Below, one piece after another: positions 7,105-15,433 of a stretch of DNA of 20,819 bases. The stretch covers positions 1 to 20,819 of the forward strand of contig NZ_CALHHX010000013.1 in the NCBI RefSeq assembly GCF_938030685.1. Reading direction: 5' to 3'. The stretch's first letter is position 1. Each line of letters begins with the position of its first letter. The position numbers and the translations under genes are program-made. The DNA comes from an uncultured Campylobacter sp. (GTDB lineage Bacteria; Campylobacterota; Campylobacteria; Campylobacterales; Campylobacteraceae). Under the pieces are notes generated by a model. It made no database searches, was not told the origin of the DNA, and was given only the letters and a program-made list of their open reading frames with translations.

Positions 7105-7122
7105 GGCTAAATTTATTTAGCC
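7105..7122 (+). terminator. Hairpin GGCTAAA/TTTAGCC, candidate terminator
   Basis: A perfect 7-bp stem with a 4-nt loop directly abuts the 13-bp inverted repeat. A pyrimidine-rich stretch (CTCCTTTTCTT) follows 5 nt later on the plus strand. It could end transcription that runs past the earlier hairpin. Confidence 0.4.
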
Positions 7123-7152
7123 TAAACTCCTTTTCTTATCCCCCTAAGAAAT

Positions 7153-7180
7153 GAAATCCTGCTCGCAAGAGCGGGATTTC
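7153..7180. repeat. 12-bp stem with GCAA tetraloop
   Basis: GAAATCCTGCTC pairs with GAGCGGGATTTC, giving 12 pairs with one G-T wobble and closing a GCAA (GNRA-type) loop. The wobble keeps pairing on the plus-strand RNA (T opposite G) but gives an A-C mismatch in the minus-strand RNA, which favours a plus-strand transcript. No T-run follows on either side. Confidence 0.55.
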
Positions 7181-7828
7181 TGTCGTAAAATAAATCTAAA
7201 AATAGTCATGCCGATGGATTTTGTATCTTTAAATTTTTAGTATAAATTCCTATATGATTCTTGCGCTGTTTACGAAGCAAGTTTCGCGCCGGTAAATTTC
7301 GCAGCAAACTTTGGTGGCAAATCTTCTGCATTTTTAAATTTTAAGGCGAATACGGTGCGATGAGAATTTGGAAGTAAATCAAACTATAAAATTTTGAGGG
7401 TTTAAATTTTAAATCAGAAATTCTATCCTTGCGGAATTTGCAGATAAATTTTATATCCGCTACCTTTTAATATGTCGATTATCTTTTGCTTATAAAATCC
7501 TTGGATGAAATCCCGTATCGTCAAAATTTAAATGAAATTTTATACTAAATTTATCTGGAATTTTAGGCAAAATCGCATGAGAAAATCTAAAAAGTAAATT
7601 ATTCTATATTCCAAAAGAGTAAAATTTTAGATTTTTTGTAATCAAGCTCTAAGGCTCGCGCGTTAATTTAAAATTTTGCCGAGTTAATGAGTTAAATTCT
7701 AAAATGCGAAAGGCAGGATTTTTGGTCTTGTTATTCGAGTATGAAAAACAAATTTCAGAATTTTTCAAAACAAAATTCCAAATTTTTTAGAAAATAAATT
7801 CCATAAAAAACGATTTCAAAGCCGCATC

Positions 7829-7851
7829 AAAACGAGATTTAAAAAATCTCG
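7829..7851 (-). terminator. Intrinsic terminator of xerH
   Basis: Read on the minus strand, CGAGATTT and AAATCTCG form an 8-bp stem with a TTT loop, followed at once by TTTT. It lies 38 bp beyond the xerH stop. The stem word CGAGATTT also occurs in the hairpins at 7046 and 12651. Confidence 0.7.
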
Positions 7852-7888
7852 CTCAAGCAAGCCTCTCGCTACCTCAAATTTTAAAATT

Positions 7889-8950
7889 TCACTCCTCGAA
7901 TTCCTCCGCGACCTTCGCCGCAAGGCGCAGTTTGTCGCTATCGAAGTGGGTGTAGATGCGCGAAGTATTTAGGCTCGCGTGACCGAGGGCTTCTTGGACG
8001 AGCACGAGGTCCTTTTGCTTTTTGTAAAGCATCGTCGCGAAGGTGTGGCGCAGCATGTGGGCGCCGTTTTTTTCCTTGCGGATGCCCGCGCTCATTAAAA
8101 TTTTCTCCACGATGCCGCTGACGTAGGCCTGGGTAAGCGGTGCGCCATTTTTGGTGACGAAAAGATAGCCCTCTTTGTTGGCAAAGTTCGTCTCCAGCGC
8201 GTTTAGATGCTCCTCAATTAGGTGGCGCTTGATCATTACGATGCGGTATTTGTTGCCCTTGCCGCGGATTCGGATGACGAAAAGATCGCCCTCGGGCGCG
8301 ATATCTTTGCGCTTTAAATTTATCGCCTCGCCCACGCGGATGCCGGTGTAGACGATGATTTTTACGATCAGGCGGTTGCGGTGAGCAAAGGAGGGAAACT
8401 CGCTTAGATTTATCGCGTCCAAAAACCGCTTCAGCTCCTCCTCGCTCATAAACTCCGGAAGCTTCGTGCCGCGGCTGCCGCTAATACCGCCCCAGTGCTT
8501 AAGCTCTATGCCGTAGTTGTGCGAGGTGCCGTCCTGTTCATTTTGGCGGTCGATGAAGCCGAAAAAATTTATCACGGCGATGCGGTAGTTTTTTTTGCTC
8601 GCATCGCTCAGCCCGCCCGTAATCGAGGCTAAAATTTCGCTCAAAAGCTCCTCATCGATATTTTTCATACTCTCAAGGCCGTACTGCATGATCGCTTCGT
8701 AAAATTTTTTAAGCGGGTTAAAATAGGTATTGATGCCGGTAAGTCCCGCATTTCGCGCATCTTTTGCGAGCCGCTCGAGTTCGCCGATACTTGCTACCTC
8801 GTGATTTAGCGCCAGGCTCGCGCGGCGAAACAGCGCGTCGTTTTTCAGCTCCTTATTCGATAGCGCGCTTAGCTTGTAGCGCACGAATTTTACGAGCCAA
8901 AACAGCAGCGATTTTTCAAAGCTATCCTTATAATCGAGCGGGAATTTCAT
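7889..8950 (-). CDS. xerH: Tyrosine recombinase XerH
   Basis: A site-specific recombinase of 353 residues, the length of the single-Xer proteins of Campylobacter and Helicobacter that resolve chromosome dimers at difH. The C-terminal catalytic domain has the full set: Arg205 (TGIRVGEA), a Lys in RGKGNKYR (231 or 234), His298 and Arg301 (HMLRH), His324 (LGHAS) and nucleophile Tyr333 (RIYTHF). The N-terminal half is the longer SAM-like DNA-binding region typical of XerH. The ATG overlaps the stop of the upstream AsmA-like gene by 4 nt (ATGA), so the two are translationally coupled. GGAG lies upstream. No difH site could be recognised by eye in the flanks. Confidence 0.9.
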   Translation of the reverse strand: MKFPLDYKDSFEKSLLFWLVKFVRYKLSALSNKELKNDALFRRASLALNHEVASIGELERLAKDARNAGLTGINTYFNPLKKFYEAIMQYGLESMKNIDEELLSEILASITGGLSDASKKNYRIAVINFFGFIDRQNEQDGTSHNYGIELKHWGGISGSRGTKLPEFMSEEELKRFLDAINLSEFPSFAHRNRLIVKIIVYTGIRVGEAINLKRKDIAPEGDLFVIRIRGKGNKYRIVMIKRHLIEEHLNALETNFANKEGYLFVTKNGAPLTQAYVSGIVEKILMSAGIRKEKNGAHMLRHTFATMLYKKQKDLVLVQEALGHASLNTSRIYTHFDSDKLRLAAKVAEEFEE

Positions 8951-11538
8951 TTGCTCTCCTCGCTGTCGCCGAAGATTACAAAAGGCAGCATCAGCGTGTT
9001 TTTGATAAGATTATACGGCGTTTTTAGCACGTCGGTCGCAACGCCGGTCGAGTAGGTGGGCTTTTTCGTCGTGCCGCGAATCTCGATGATCGTGGAGATC
9101 GTGTTGTTTTCGCCCAAGATGATATGATTTAGCAGCGGGATTTTTGAGATTATCGAGCTTGCGTCTTTGAGGTATTTAAGCTCCAGATCGATATTCAGCG
9201 CACCGCTTTTCATATCCACTTCGCCGTTGCCCGCGATATCGGCGCTACTGCCGGTAAAGTTCATCGCGTTTATATAAATTTTATCGCCGCTGCGGCGAAA
9301 GTAAATTTTGCCCCTCTGCACGCTAAAGCCGCGATCGTTGAAATCGGGCGTCTTAAACGTAAGCAGCGACGGCACGGAGTTTATAAAGCTAAGCAGCCTT
9401 TGATAGATGATGTAGTCCTTCAGATAGGTGTTTTGCACGTTGATCTCGCCGCGATAGTTGCGCGGATCGATGCCGCTTGCTTTTAGCGTAAATACTCCTC
9501 CGTCGAAGCTCTGCGAGCCCAGAAATTGATTAAGTGCCTCGCCGCTGATGTTTTGCGCAAAAATTTGAAGCAAGCTCTTTTTAAAGATCAATTTCACGTC
9601 GCCGCGTTTAAAGCTTGCGTTTAAATTCATATTTTTGCCGTCCAGCACGCCGTTAAAGTGCGTAAATTTAAGCGTCTTATTAAGATCGGATAGCACTATG
9701 GAAGAGTTTTGCCCGCTGAAATTTATCGGCGAGCGCTCCTTCGTGCCGCTATTAAACTCGCTGGTTTGCACGCTCGTATTGATCGCGACATCCACGTCTT
9801 TTAAAGAAACGAAGTTGCCGCCTTTGTTGATTTTAAGAGAAATTTTACCGCTTCCGCTAGAGCCGTCCAGATCGCCGCCGCGCACTCGAAGCGCGAAAGA
9901 GTCGTTTTTATAATGGCTTCCGTCCTTGTTCAGCAGACCGAAATCAAAGATGAGATTGCTGCTGCTGATATCCAAATTTGTAAAATCGCTAGTTAAAATT
10001 TTAAGGTCTCCGCCGCTAATACCCGCGTTTTTAAGCGTCTTAGAAAAGGGCAAAATTCCGCTAATATCGGGCGAGCTAATCTCGATCCGCTCGCCGAAGC
10101 TCATCTTCGCGCCTAAAAATTGCGAGCTCAGCACCGGCGCTTTGCCGCTAAAATCAAGGCTTATATTATCTCGCGCGTCGCCAAATTTTAAAATTTCTTT
10201 GCCGTTCGGGGAGAGATTGAAGCTATGAATAACGCCGTTAAATTTGGCTTTGCGCGTCGCGATATCGATACTGCCGCTTGCCGTGGCGTTAAAAATTTCA
10301 TTTTGCAGATTCGCGTCTTTGATGTCGATCTTTTTTTCTGTGATATGCACCCGCGCGGCTTTGGAGTGAAATTTCGCTTTAGAGATCATCAGATCGGCAT
10401 CTTTTAGCGTCACGTTCGCATCGACCTTGGCGCTTTCCTTTTCTACGTCCACGTCTATCAGCACGCGCGCATTGATCCCGCCGCCTAGCGGATATACGGG
10501 CTCATTTATGCCGTAGCTTTGCAAAATATCTACAAGGTCTTTGCCCAAACTCTCTTTAGTTCGCAGATCCAGATATACGACCGGCCTCTCTTCAAAGAGC
10601 CCGCCGATACGCACGCTGCTTCCCTCCAGGCTTTTACCTTTAAATTTAGGCTCATTTAGCGTGAAATTTAGAAAATCGTTTTTGAGCGTGATATTGGCGT
10701 CTTTTACCGTTACGGCTTCGATTTGCGGTTGAAATTTTATCGTAAGATCCTGCGCGTAAGCCGTGGCGCTAACATTTTCGGCGATCGGGCGCGGATCTTT
10801 CAGATCGATTTTGGCGTGGAGGTTTTCGATATAGTAGTTTTGCGCGACCGCCTTGCCGTAGATCCACTCTTTCGCAAGAGGATTTAGCCCCGTAAGTGCG
10901 CCCAGCTCATTCATAAAATTTTTCAGGCTCAAGGCCGAGGCGCGGTTTATCTCGATATTTAGCTCCGAGCCGATGTTATGCACGTCAAGCTCGCCTGCGA
11001 TCTCGTGCGAAGCGAAGGTGCCGTTAAAATCATACGTATCAGCTCTGAAATTTGCTCGCGCCGTGCCGTGCAAAGTGAGATTAAAATCATTTAGTTCAAG
11101 CTCGATCGGATCGAAGTTCAGCCCGTTTGCGCTCGGCGTGATCTTTGAGTTTAGCCTAAAAAACCGCGTGTCGGCGTAAAAAACGTCGCTTTTGTATTTT
11201 AGCTTTAGACTTTCGCCCTTGATCTTTAAATTTTGCACGTCGATCTCTTCAAAAAAGGAGTTGATGAGCGAGATTTTTTTGCTAAATTCTAAAATTTTTT
11301 CACTCTGCGTGCGCAGATCGGTGGAATTTTGCTCTAAATTTTGTGTATTATTTTGCGTAATTTCAAGATTTTTGATACGCAGCACGAGGCTTTTATTTAG
11401 CTTTAGATAAAACCCCTCAAGCTTTGCAAAGCCCACGTCCATCTGCGAAATCGTTATACCGTGTTTTAGGCCTACCGCACAGATTATAAAAAGTATGGTT
11501 ATGCACAAAAAAAATCTAGCCAAAGTTCTAAACATCAT
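8947..11538 (-). CDS. AsmA/YhdP-like envelope protein
   Basis: A large protein of about 863 residues with one N-terminal membrane segment (about residues 9-25, FFLCITILFIICAVGL) and a long beta-rich body of short repeats with alternating hydrophobic residues and many 'D-x-NLT/NAT' turns. The C-terminal part (SGALNIDLELKYLKDASSIISKIPLL then ILGENN...IEIRGTTKKPTYS) resembles the AsmA-like C-terminal domain of the YhdP/TamB superfamily. Known members form long hydrophobic grooves that bridge inner and outer membranes and carry phospholipids; this role is inferred here. The start is placed at the ATG at 11538 (or the next codon), behind GAGG. The frame runs further upstream only to a TTG at 11616. 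A -10-like TATTAT lies near 11598-11603. It is coupled to xerH downstream and divergent from mltG. Confidence 0.8.
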   Translation of the reverse strand: MMFRTLARFFLCITILFIICAVGLKHGITISQMDVGFAKLEGFYLKLNKSLVLRIKNLEITQNNTQNLEQNSTDLRTQSEKILEFSKKISLINSFFEEIDVQNLKIKGESLKLKYKSDVFYADTRFFRLNSKITPSANGLNFDPIELELNDFNLTLHGTARANFRADTYDFNGTFASHEIAGELDVHNIGSELNIEINRASALSLKNFMNELGALTGLNPLAKEWIYGKAVAQNYYIENLHAKIDLKDPRPIAENVSATAYAQDLTIKFQPQIEAVTVKDANITLKNDFLNFTLNEPKFKGKSLEGSSVRIGGLFEERPVVYLDLRTKESLGKDLVDILQSYGINEPVYPLGGGINARVLIDVDVEKESAKVDANVTLKDADLMISKAKFHSKAARVHITEKKIDIKDANLQNEIFNATASGSIDIATRKAKFNGVIHSFNLSPNGKEILKFGDARDNISLDFSGKAPVLSSQFLGAKMSFGERIEISSPDISGILPFSKTLKNAGISGGDLKILTSDFTNLDISSSNLIFDFGLLNKDGSHYKNDSFALRVRGGDLDGSSGSGKISLKINKGGNFVSLKDVDVAINTSVQTSEFNSGTKERSPINFSGQNSSIVLSDLNKTLKFTHFNGVLDGKNMNLNASFKRGDVKLIFKKSLLQIFAQNISGEALNQFLGSQSFDGGVFTLKASGIDPRNYRGEINVQNTYLKDYIIYQRLLSFINSVPSLLTFKTPDFNDRGFSVQRGKIYFRRSGDKIYINAMNFTGSSADIAGNGEVDMKSGALNIDLELKYLKDASSIISKIPLLNHIILGENNTISTIIEIRGTTKKPTYSTGVATDVLKTPYNLIKNTLMLPFVIFGDSEESK

Positions 11539-11634
11539 CGCCTCATTAAAAAACTCCGCCCCAAAACCAAATCGGGCGTGCCGAAAAACTGCGCTTATAA
11601 TATGAAATTTATTCAAAATTTTGGCTTATTTGCC

Positions 11635-11640
11635 TATAAT
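11635..11640 (+). promoter_or_regulatory. -10 box of mltG
   Basis: A perfect TATAAT lies 25 bp before the mltG ATG, preceded by the A/T-tract-rich DNA usual for Campylobacter promoters that lack a strong -35 box. AAAGG follows as ribosome-binding site. Confidence 0.7.
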
Positions 11641-11665
11641 TTCAGCTAAATTTTGAAAGGAACGC

Positions 11666-12616
11666 ATGAAATTCTTTATAAAGCTCATCAAAGCGGCGTG
11701 CATTTGTATCGAGCTTGCGGCTATCGTCCTTTTGGCCGTGGGCTTTGATCTACACGAGCGCGTCGGCAACGCGGCAACCGTGCAGATAGGACAAGGCAGC
11801 TCAACGAAAATTTTATCCGAACTCTCAAAGAGCTATCCTAAATTTAGCAAATTCGACGCGAGGCTGCTTTCTTTTTACGGCGGCGCAAAAACCGGCGAGC
11901 TGGAGCTTAGCGGCGAAAATTTGCCCAAATATCAATTTTTATATGAGCTAAGCGTCGCAAAGCCCGTGATGAACGAGATTAAGCTGATCCCGGGCGAGAC
12001 TACGATCGTGTTTTTAAAACAGCTTGCGAAAGATCGCGGGCTAAGCTTTAGCGAGCTTGAGCGCGAATACAACGCTACGGCGCCGTTTTACGAGGGCTTT
12101 TTGGTGCCTGAAACCTACAAAATTAGCAAAAACGAAAGCGAAAAAAATATCATCGACCACCTCATCTCAAGCGCACAAAAATTCCACGAAGGATTGTCGC
12201 GCGAGCTTAGCGGCGACTATAACGCCACGGCGTGGAAGCAGGTGCTGATCAAGGCCTCGGTCATTCAAAAAGAGGCCGCAAACGCAGATGAGATGCCCCT
12301 CGTAGCCTCCGTCATCGACAACCGCTTAGCCAAAAATATGCGCCTTCAGATGGACGGCACGCTGAATTACGGCGAGTTTTCGCACGTCAAGATCACTCCG
12401 CAGCGCATCCGCACCGACACCAGCCACTACAATACCTACCTCAACGACGGACTTCCGAAAGAGCCCGTGTGCGTGGTCTCTCGCGATGCGATACGCGCCG
12501 TTTTCGCGCCCGCAAAGAGCGAGTATCTGTATTTTATGCGAAATAAAAAGACGGGGCTTCACGATTTTGCGCGCACGCAAGCCGAGCACGAGCGCAACGT
12601 AAAGGCGCAGAGGTAA
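11666..12616 (+). CDS. mltG: Endolytic murein transglycosylase MltG
   Basis: A YceG/MltG-family membrane-bound lytic transglycosylase of 316 residues that cuts nascent glycan strands and so helps set their length. One N-terminal membrane anchor spans about residues 8-26. A LysM-like segment precedes the catalytic domain. Family motifs: YEGFLVPETYKI (142-153), ASVIQKEA with the conserved Glu203, VASVIDNRL (213-221), MRLQMDGTLNYG (225-236), and the C-terminal YNTYLNDGLPKEPV and YLYFMRN stretches. The common form of the catalytic motif is VEKE; here it is IQKE, with the last Glu kept. AAAGG precedes the ATG. mdh follows 109 bp downstream, and the divergent neighbour is the AsmA-like gene. Confidence 0.93.
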   Translation: MKFFIKLIKAACICIELAAIVLLAVGFDLHERVGNAATVQIGQGSSTKILSELSKSYPKFSKFDARLLSFYGGAKTGELELSGENLPKYQFLYELSVAKPVMNEIKLIPGETTIVFLKQLAKDRGLSFSELEREYNATAPFYEGFLVPETYKISKNESEKNIIDHLISSAQKFHEGLSRELSGDYNATAWKQVLIKASVIQKEAANADEMPLVASVIDNRLAKNMRLQMDGTLNYGEFSHVKITPQRIRTDTSHYNTYLNDGLPKEPVCVVSRDAIRAVFAPAKSEYLYFMRNKKTGLHDFARTQAEHERNVKAQR

Positions 12617-12638
12617 AATTTAAGGCCGTTTCGGCATT

Positions 12639-12671
12639 AAATTTAAAAAACGAGATTTCGTCTTTAAATTT
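12639..12671 (+). terminator. Candidate terminator between mltG and mdh
   Basis: AAATTTAAA (12639-12647) pairs with TTTAAATTT (12663-12671) around an inner ACGA/TCGT stem. The inner part is the 13-mer CGAGATTTCGTCT also found at 7046. A T ends the structure, and the T-run is otherwise within the stem. mdh could still be partly co-transcribed. Confidence 0.35.
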
Positions 12672-12725
12672 TAAAATTTAAACCCCGCAATCATAAAAAT
12701 GCGGGCCGATATTTGGGAGATAACA

Positions 12726-13607
12726 ATGAAAATAGCGATATTCGGCGCCGGAAACATCGGCGCAGCGGTAGCAAACGATCTTATCGTAAGCGATTCTTTG
12801 AGCCAAAAGATAGATAGCATCGCGCTTGTGGATGCGGTAGAGCGGATCGCGCGCGGCAAAGCACTCGATCTTGCCCATGCAGCGGCTGTTTACGAGCGCG
12901 ACCTGCGCATAAGCGGCAGCACAGAGCCCGGCGACATAGCGGACGCAGGCATCGTCGTGATCACCGCGGGGCGCGCAAGAAAGGCGGGACAGAGCAGGGA
13001 GGAGTTGTTTGGCAGCAACGCCGCCATAGTCGCGCAATGTGCGCGAGATGCCGCAAAATATGCGCCTAGCTCTATTATCGTCGTCGTTACCAATCCGCTT
13101 GATATGATGGTTTATGCGGCGCTGCAGGCTAGCGGGTTTGCAAAAGAGCGAGTCATCGGCATGGCGGGCGAGCTGGACGGCGCGCGGCTTAAATTTGAAC
13201 TCGCGCGAGCGAGCGGCAAGGAAATTTCAGCGATGAGAAGCGCGATCGTGGGCCCGCATAGCGAAGAGATGATTGCGCTTAAAAACGAGTTGGGATTTGA
13301 AATTTCGGATGAAATTTTCGCGCGCGCGGTGCAAAATACCAAACGCGCCGGCGCGCAGATCGGCGAGCTGCTGGGCACGTCGGCGTATTTGGCGCCCGCT
13401 GCGGGCATCGTAAAGATCATAAAATATATCCTTTTTGATACCTGCGGCACGCTCGCTTGCTGCGTAGCGGATAGATCGGGAGTGCCTTTGGGGCGCTTCG
13501 TAAGCGTTGGCAAAATGGGCGCGATAGAGAGAAATTTCGCCTACTCGGGCGAGTTTTACGCCGCGCTTGAGCGAATGCGAGAAAGCGTAGCGGGGCTGAA
13601 GTTTTAG
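12726..13607 (+). CDS. mdh: Malate dehydrogenase
   Basis: An NAD-dependent LDH/MDH-family enzyme of 293 residues that interconverts malate and oxaloacetate. It has the dinucleotide motif GAGNIG (7-12) and Asp36 at the end of the second strand, which favours NAD. Substrate and catalytic residues are Arg85 and Arg91 in the mobile loop AGRARKAGQSREEL, Asn123 in TNPLD, Asp151 and Arg154 in LDGAR, and His178 in GPHSEEM. The last motif differs from the HGD form common in LDH-like MDHs. The start at 12726 is chosen because GGGAGA lies 5 nt upstream; the frame's earlier ATG at 12699 has no such site. Its place just before oorDABC matches the mdh to oor gene order of C. jejuni, except that sucCD is missing here. 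Confidence 0.92.
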   Translation: MKIAIFGAGNIGAAVANDLIVSDSLSQKIDSIALVDAVERIARGKALDLAHAAAVYERDLRISGSTEPGDIADAGIVVITAGRARKAGQSREELFGSNAAIVAQCARDAAKYAPSSIIVVVTNPLDMMVYAALQASGFAKERVIGMAGELDGARLKFELARASGKEISAMRSAIVGPHSEEMIALKNELGFEISDEIFARAVQNTKRAGAQIGELLGTSAYLAPAAGIVKIIKYILFDTCGTLACCVADRSGVPLGRFVSVGKMGAIERNFAYSGEFYAALERMRESVAGLKF

Positions 13608-13620
13608 TGGAAATAAAGCG

Positions 13621-13907
13621 AATTCGACGCGACGTGGAATTTACAGAGCTAAAATTTTAAAGCGCAGAATTCTTGTGATAGAATTTGCAGCATCAAATTT
13701 CACTTTGGCAAGAAATTTAAGCTCGCGGAATTTTGTAGCGTAAAATTTCATTCGCTGCGGAATTTTAAAATTTGCACAATTTTGCCCGCTGTGAAATTTC
13801 ATAGATTAAAATTTTACTTTGGCTCAGAATTTTGCGTGACGTAAAATTTTTAAAAGCCACAAAATTTTAAAATTTAAACTCTGCAAAATTTAAAAACGAG
13901 AGAAATT
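13621..13907. repeat. AATT array with 15-18-bp spacing
   Basis: The 393-bp mdh-oorD spacer holds no gene. AATT cores lie at 13621, 13638, 13653, 13668, 13682, 13696, 13714, 13729, 13744, 13761, 13769, 13778, 13795, 13810, 13828, 13845, 13863, 13871, 13887 and 13904. Most steps are 14-18 bp, and the 8+9 pair also sums to 17. Units read roughly RAATTT plus 8-11 variable bases. The pattern is denser and shorter in period than the 24-bp array at 1418. No coding remnant was recognised. The last 90 bp lead to the oorD ribosome-binding site AAGGAG. Confidence 0.65.
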
Positions 13908-14000
13908 TAATGCGATCAAAACAGACTCGCGCCGCAAAATTTCAAATTTTAAATCGCGAAGCGGGATTTAGTGCGGATTTTGATAAATTAAGGAGAAAAT

Positions 14001-14312
14001 ATGAGCGAAAATGAGAGCCAGCGCGCCGTCTGGACGGATGAGGGCCGCTGTAAGGCGTGCAACATCTGCGTAAGCGTCTGTCCTAGCGGCGCGATCGCGA
14101 TGAGACAGGACGAGGGCGCCGTGCAGGGCATGATGATCGACGTGGTGGATGAGGGCGCCTGTATCGGCTGTAGGGAGTGCGAGTTGCACTGCCCGGATTT
14201 TGCAATTTTCGTCGCGCCCAAGGGCTTTAAATTCGCTCGTCTAAGCTCTCAGGCTAGAGAGATGGCTGAAAAAATCAAAAACAATAATTTTATGAAACCC
14301 AAGGACGCATAA
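14001..14312 (+). CDS. oorD: 2-oxoglutarate:acceptor oxidoreductase, delta (ferredoxin) subunit
   Basis: A small 2x[4Fe-4S] ferredoxin-type protein of 103 residues. Cluster one is bound by Cys17, Cys20, Cys23 and Cys27 (ending CP), cluster two by Cys54, Cys57, Cys60 and Cys64 (ending CP). In the Oor complex it passes electrons from the thiamine diphosphate site to an external low-potential carrier. The ATG follows AAGGAG with a 5-nt spacer. Its TAA stop shares one base with the oorA ATG, so the operon is tightly coupled. Gene order D-A-B-C matches Campylobacter and Helicobacter. Confidence 0.95.
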   Translation: MSENESQRAVWTDEGRCKACNICVSVCPSGAIAMRQDEGAVQGMMIDVVDEGACIGCRECELHCPDFAIFVAPKGFKFARLSSQAREMAEKIKNNNFMKPKDA

Positions 14313-15433
14313 TGAGAGAGGTAATTTCCACAGGTAACGCCTTAATTGCGCGTGCGGCGATTGATTGTGGCTGTAATTTTTTCGGCGGCTACCCGATCAC
14401 GCCGAGCAGCGAGATCGCGCACGAGATGAGTCGCTTACTACCTAAGGTCGGAGGTAAATTTATCCAGATGGAAGATGAAATTTCGGGCATTTCTGTAGCT
14501 TTGGGCGCGTCGATGAGCGGTGCAAAGGCGATGACGGCAAGCTCCGGTCCTGGGATTTCGCTAAAATCAGAGCAGATTGGACTTGGCTTCATCGCTGAAA
14601 TTCCGCTTTTAATCGTAAATGTTATGCGCGGAGGTCCTAGCACCGGGCTTCCTACGCGAGTGGCGCAGGGCGATATTTTGCAAGCTCGTAACCCCACTCA
14701 CGGCGATTTTCAAAGCATCGTGCTATGCCCGGGCTCACTAAATGAGGCTTATACGCAAACCGTGCGCGCCTTCAATCTAGCCGAGCGGTTTATGACGCCG
14801 GTATTTTTGCTACTTGATGAGACGCTTGGGCATATGCAGGCTAAGGCGATGCTCCCTGAAATTTCGGATTTAAAAATCGAACGCAGGGTGGAATTTAAAG
14901 GTAGTCCGAAAGATTATGAGCCTTACGATGCTGCGCCCGATAAGCCTGCGGTGCTAAATCCCTTTTTTAGGGGATACCACTATCACATAACGGGGCTTCA
15001 TCACGGCGCGAAGGGCTTTCCGACCGAAAATGAGCAGATCGTAGATCGCTCTATAAAAAGGCTTTTTAATAAAATTTCGGCGCATGAAGATGAGATCGTG
15101 CAATATGAGGAATTTATGCTAGATGACGCTGATGCTTGCATCATCGCCTATGGCAGCGTTAGTCTAGCCGCAAAAGACGCGATTTTAAAGCTACGAGGAC
15201 AAGGCGTGCGTGTGGGGCTTTTCCGCCCGATTACGCTATGGCCAAGCCCTGCGCGCAAGCTAAGGGAGCTAGGGGAGAGATTTAATAAAATTTTAATCGC
15301 CGAGCTAAATTTAGGGCAGTATCTGCTAGAGGTGCAGCGCGCTTGCTTGAGGGATGATTTTAAGACGCTTCTTAAGGCAAACGGCAGACCGATCAGCCCT
15401 AGCGAGATTATCGAGAAAGTAAAGGAGCTTTAA
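14312..15433 (+). CDS. oorA: 2-oxoglutarate:acceptor oxidoreductase, alpha subunit
   Basis: The 373-residue alpha subunit of the complex that oxidises 2-oxoglutarate with CoA to succinyl-CoA and CO2, replacing the 2-oxoglutarate dehydrogenase of aerobes. The N-terminal pyrimidine-binding domain shows GGYPITPSSE (25-34), then the conserved MEDEISGISVALGASMSGAKAMTASSGPG region read in the usual order, and RGGPSTGLPTR. The C-terminal transketolase-like domain has IAYGSVSLAAKDA and GLFRPITLWPSP. Family members read 2-oxoglutarate or related 2-oxo acids; the oor assignment rests on operon order and the malate dehydrogenase neighbour. Its stop is directly followed by the oorB ATG. Confidence 0.95.
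   Translation: MREVISTGNALIARAAIDCGCNFFGGYPITPSSEIAHEMSRLLPKVGGKFIQMEDEISGISVALGASMSGAKAMTASSGPGISLKSEQIGLGFIAEIPLLIVNVMRGGPSTGLPTRVAQGDILQARNPTHGDFQSIVLCPGSLNEAYTQTVRAFNLAERFMTPVFLLLDETLGHMQAKAMLPEISDLKIERRVEFKGSPKDYEPYDAAPDKPAVLNPFFRGYHYHITGLHHGAKGFPTENEQIVDRSIKRLFNKISAHEDEIVQYEEFMLDDADACIIAYGSVSLAAKDAILKLRGQGVRVGLFRPITLWPSPARKLRELGERFNKILIAELNLGQYLLEVQRACLRDDFKTLLKANGRPISPSEIIEKVKEL

Larger units (their letters stand above)
6942..7888. other. 950-bp non-coding region with stem-loop cluster
   Basis: The longest gene-free stretch of the window lies between the convergent rrc and xerH genes. The left part (6942-7190) is G+C-richer than the rest and carries four separate stem-loops (listed). 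The right part (7190-7830) is A+T-rich with scattered AAATTT words and no regular spacing that I could confirm. All frames are closed by stops and no small gene with a ribosome-binding site was found. The xerH terminator sits at its right end. Confidence 0.65.

Noticed and set aside
7742..7767. Inverted repeat TGAAAAA-N12-TTTTTCA near xerH as a possible difH site.
   Set aside because: The arms are A/T homopolymers, the spacer is long, and I could not match it to a known difH sequence. Arm length and spacer do not fit a Xer core site.
11539..11616. Longer N-terminus for the AsmA-like protein.
   Set aside because: The extension begins with TTG without a ribosome-binding site, adds polar residues before the membrane anchor and overlaps the likely promoter.
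13608..14000. Decayed remnant of sucCD between mdh and oorD.
   Set aside because: No stretch of the spacer resembles succinyl-CoA synthetase coding sequence in any frame; it is low-complexity AATT-rich DNA throughout.
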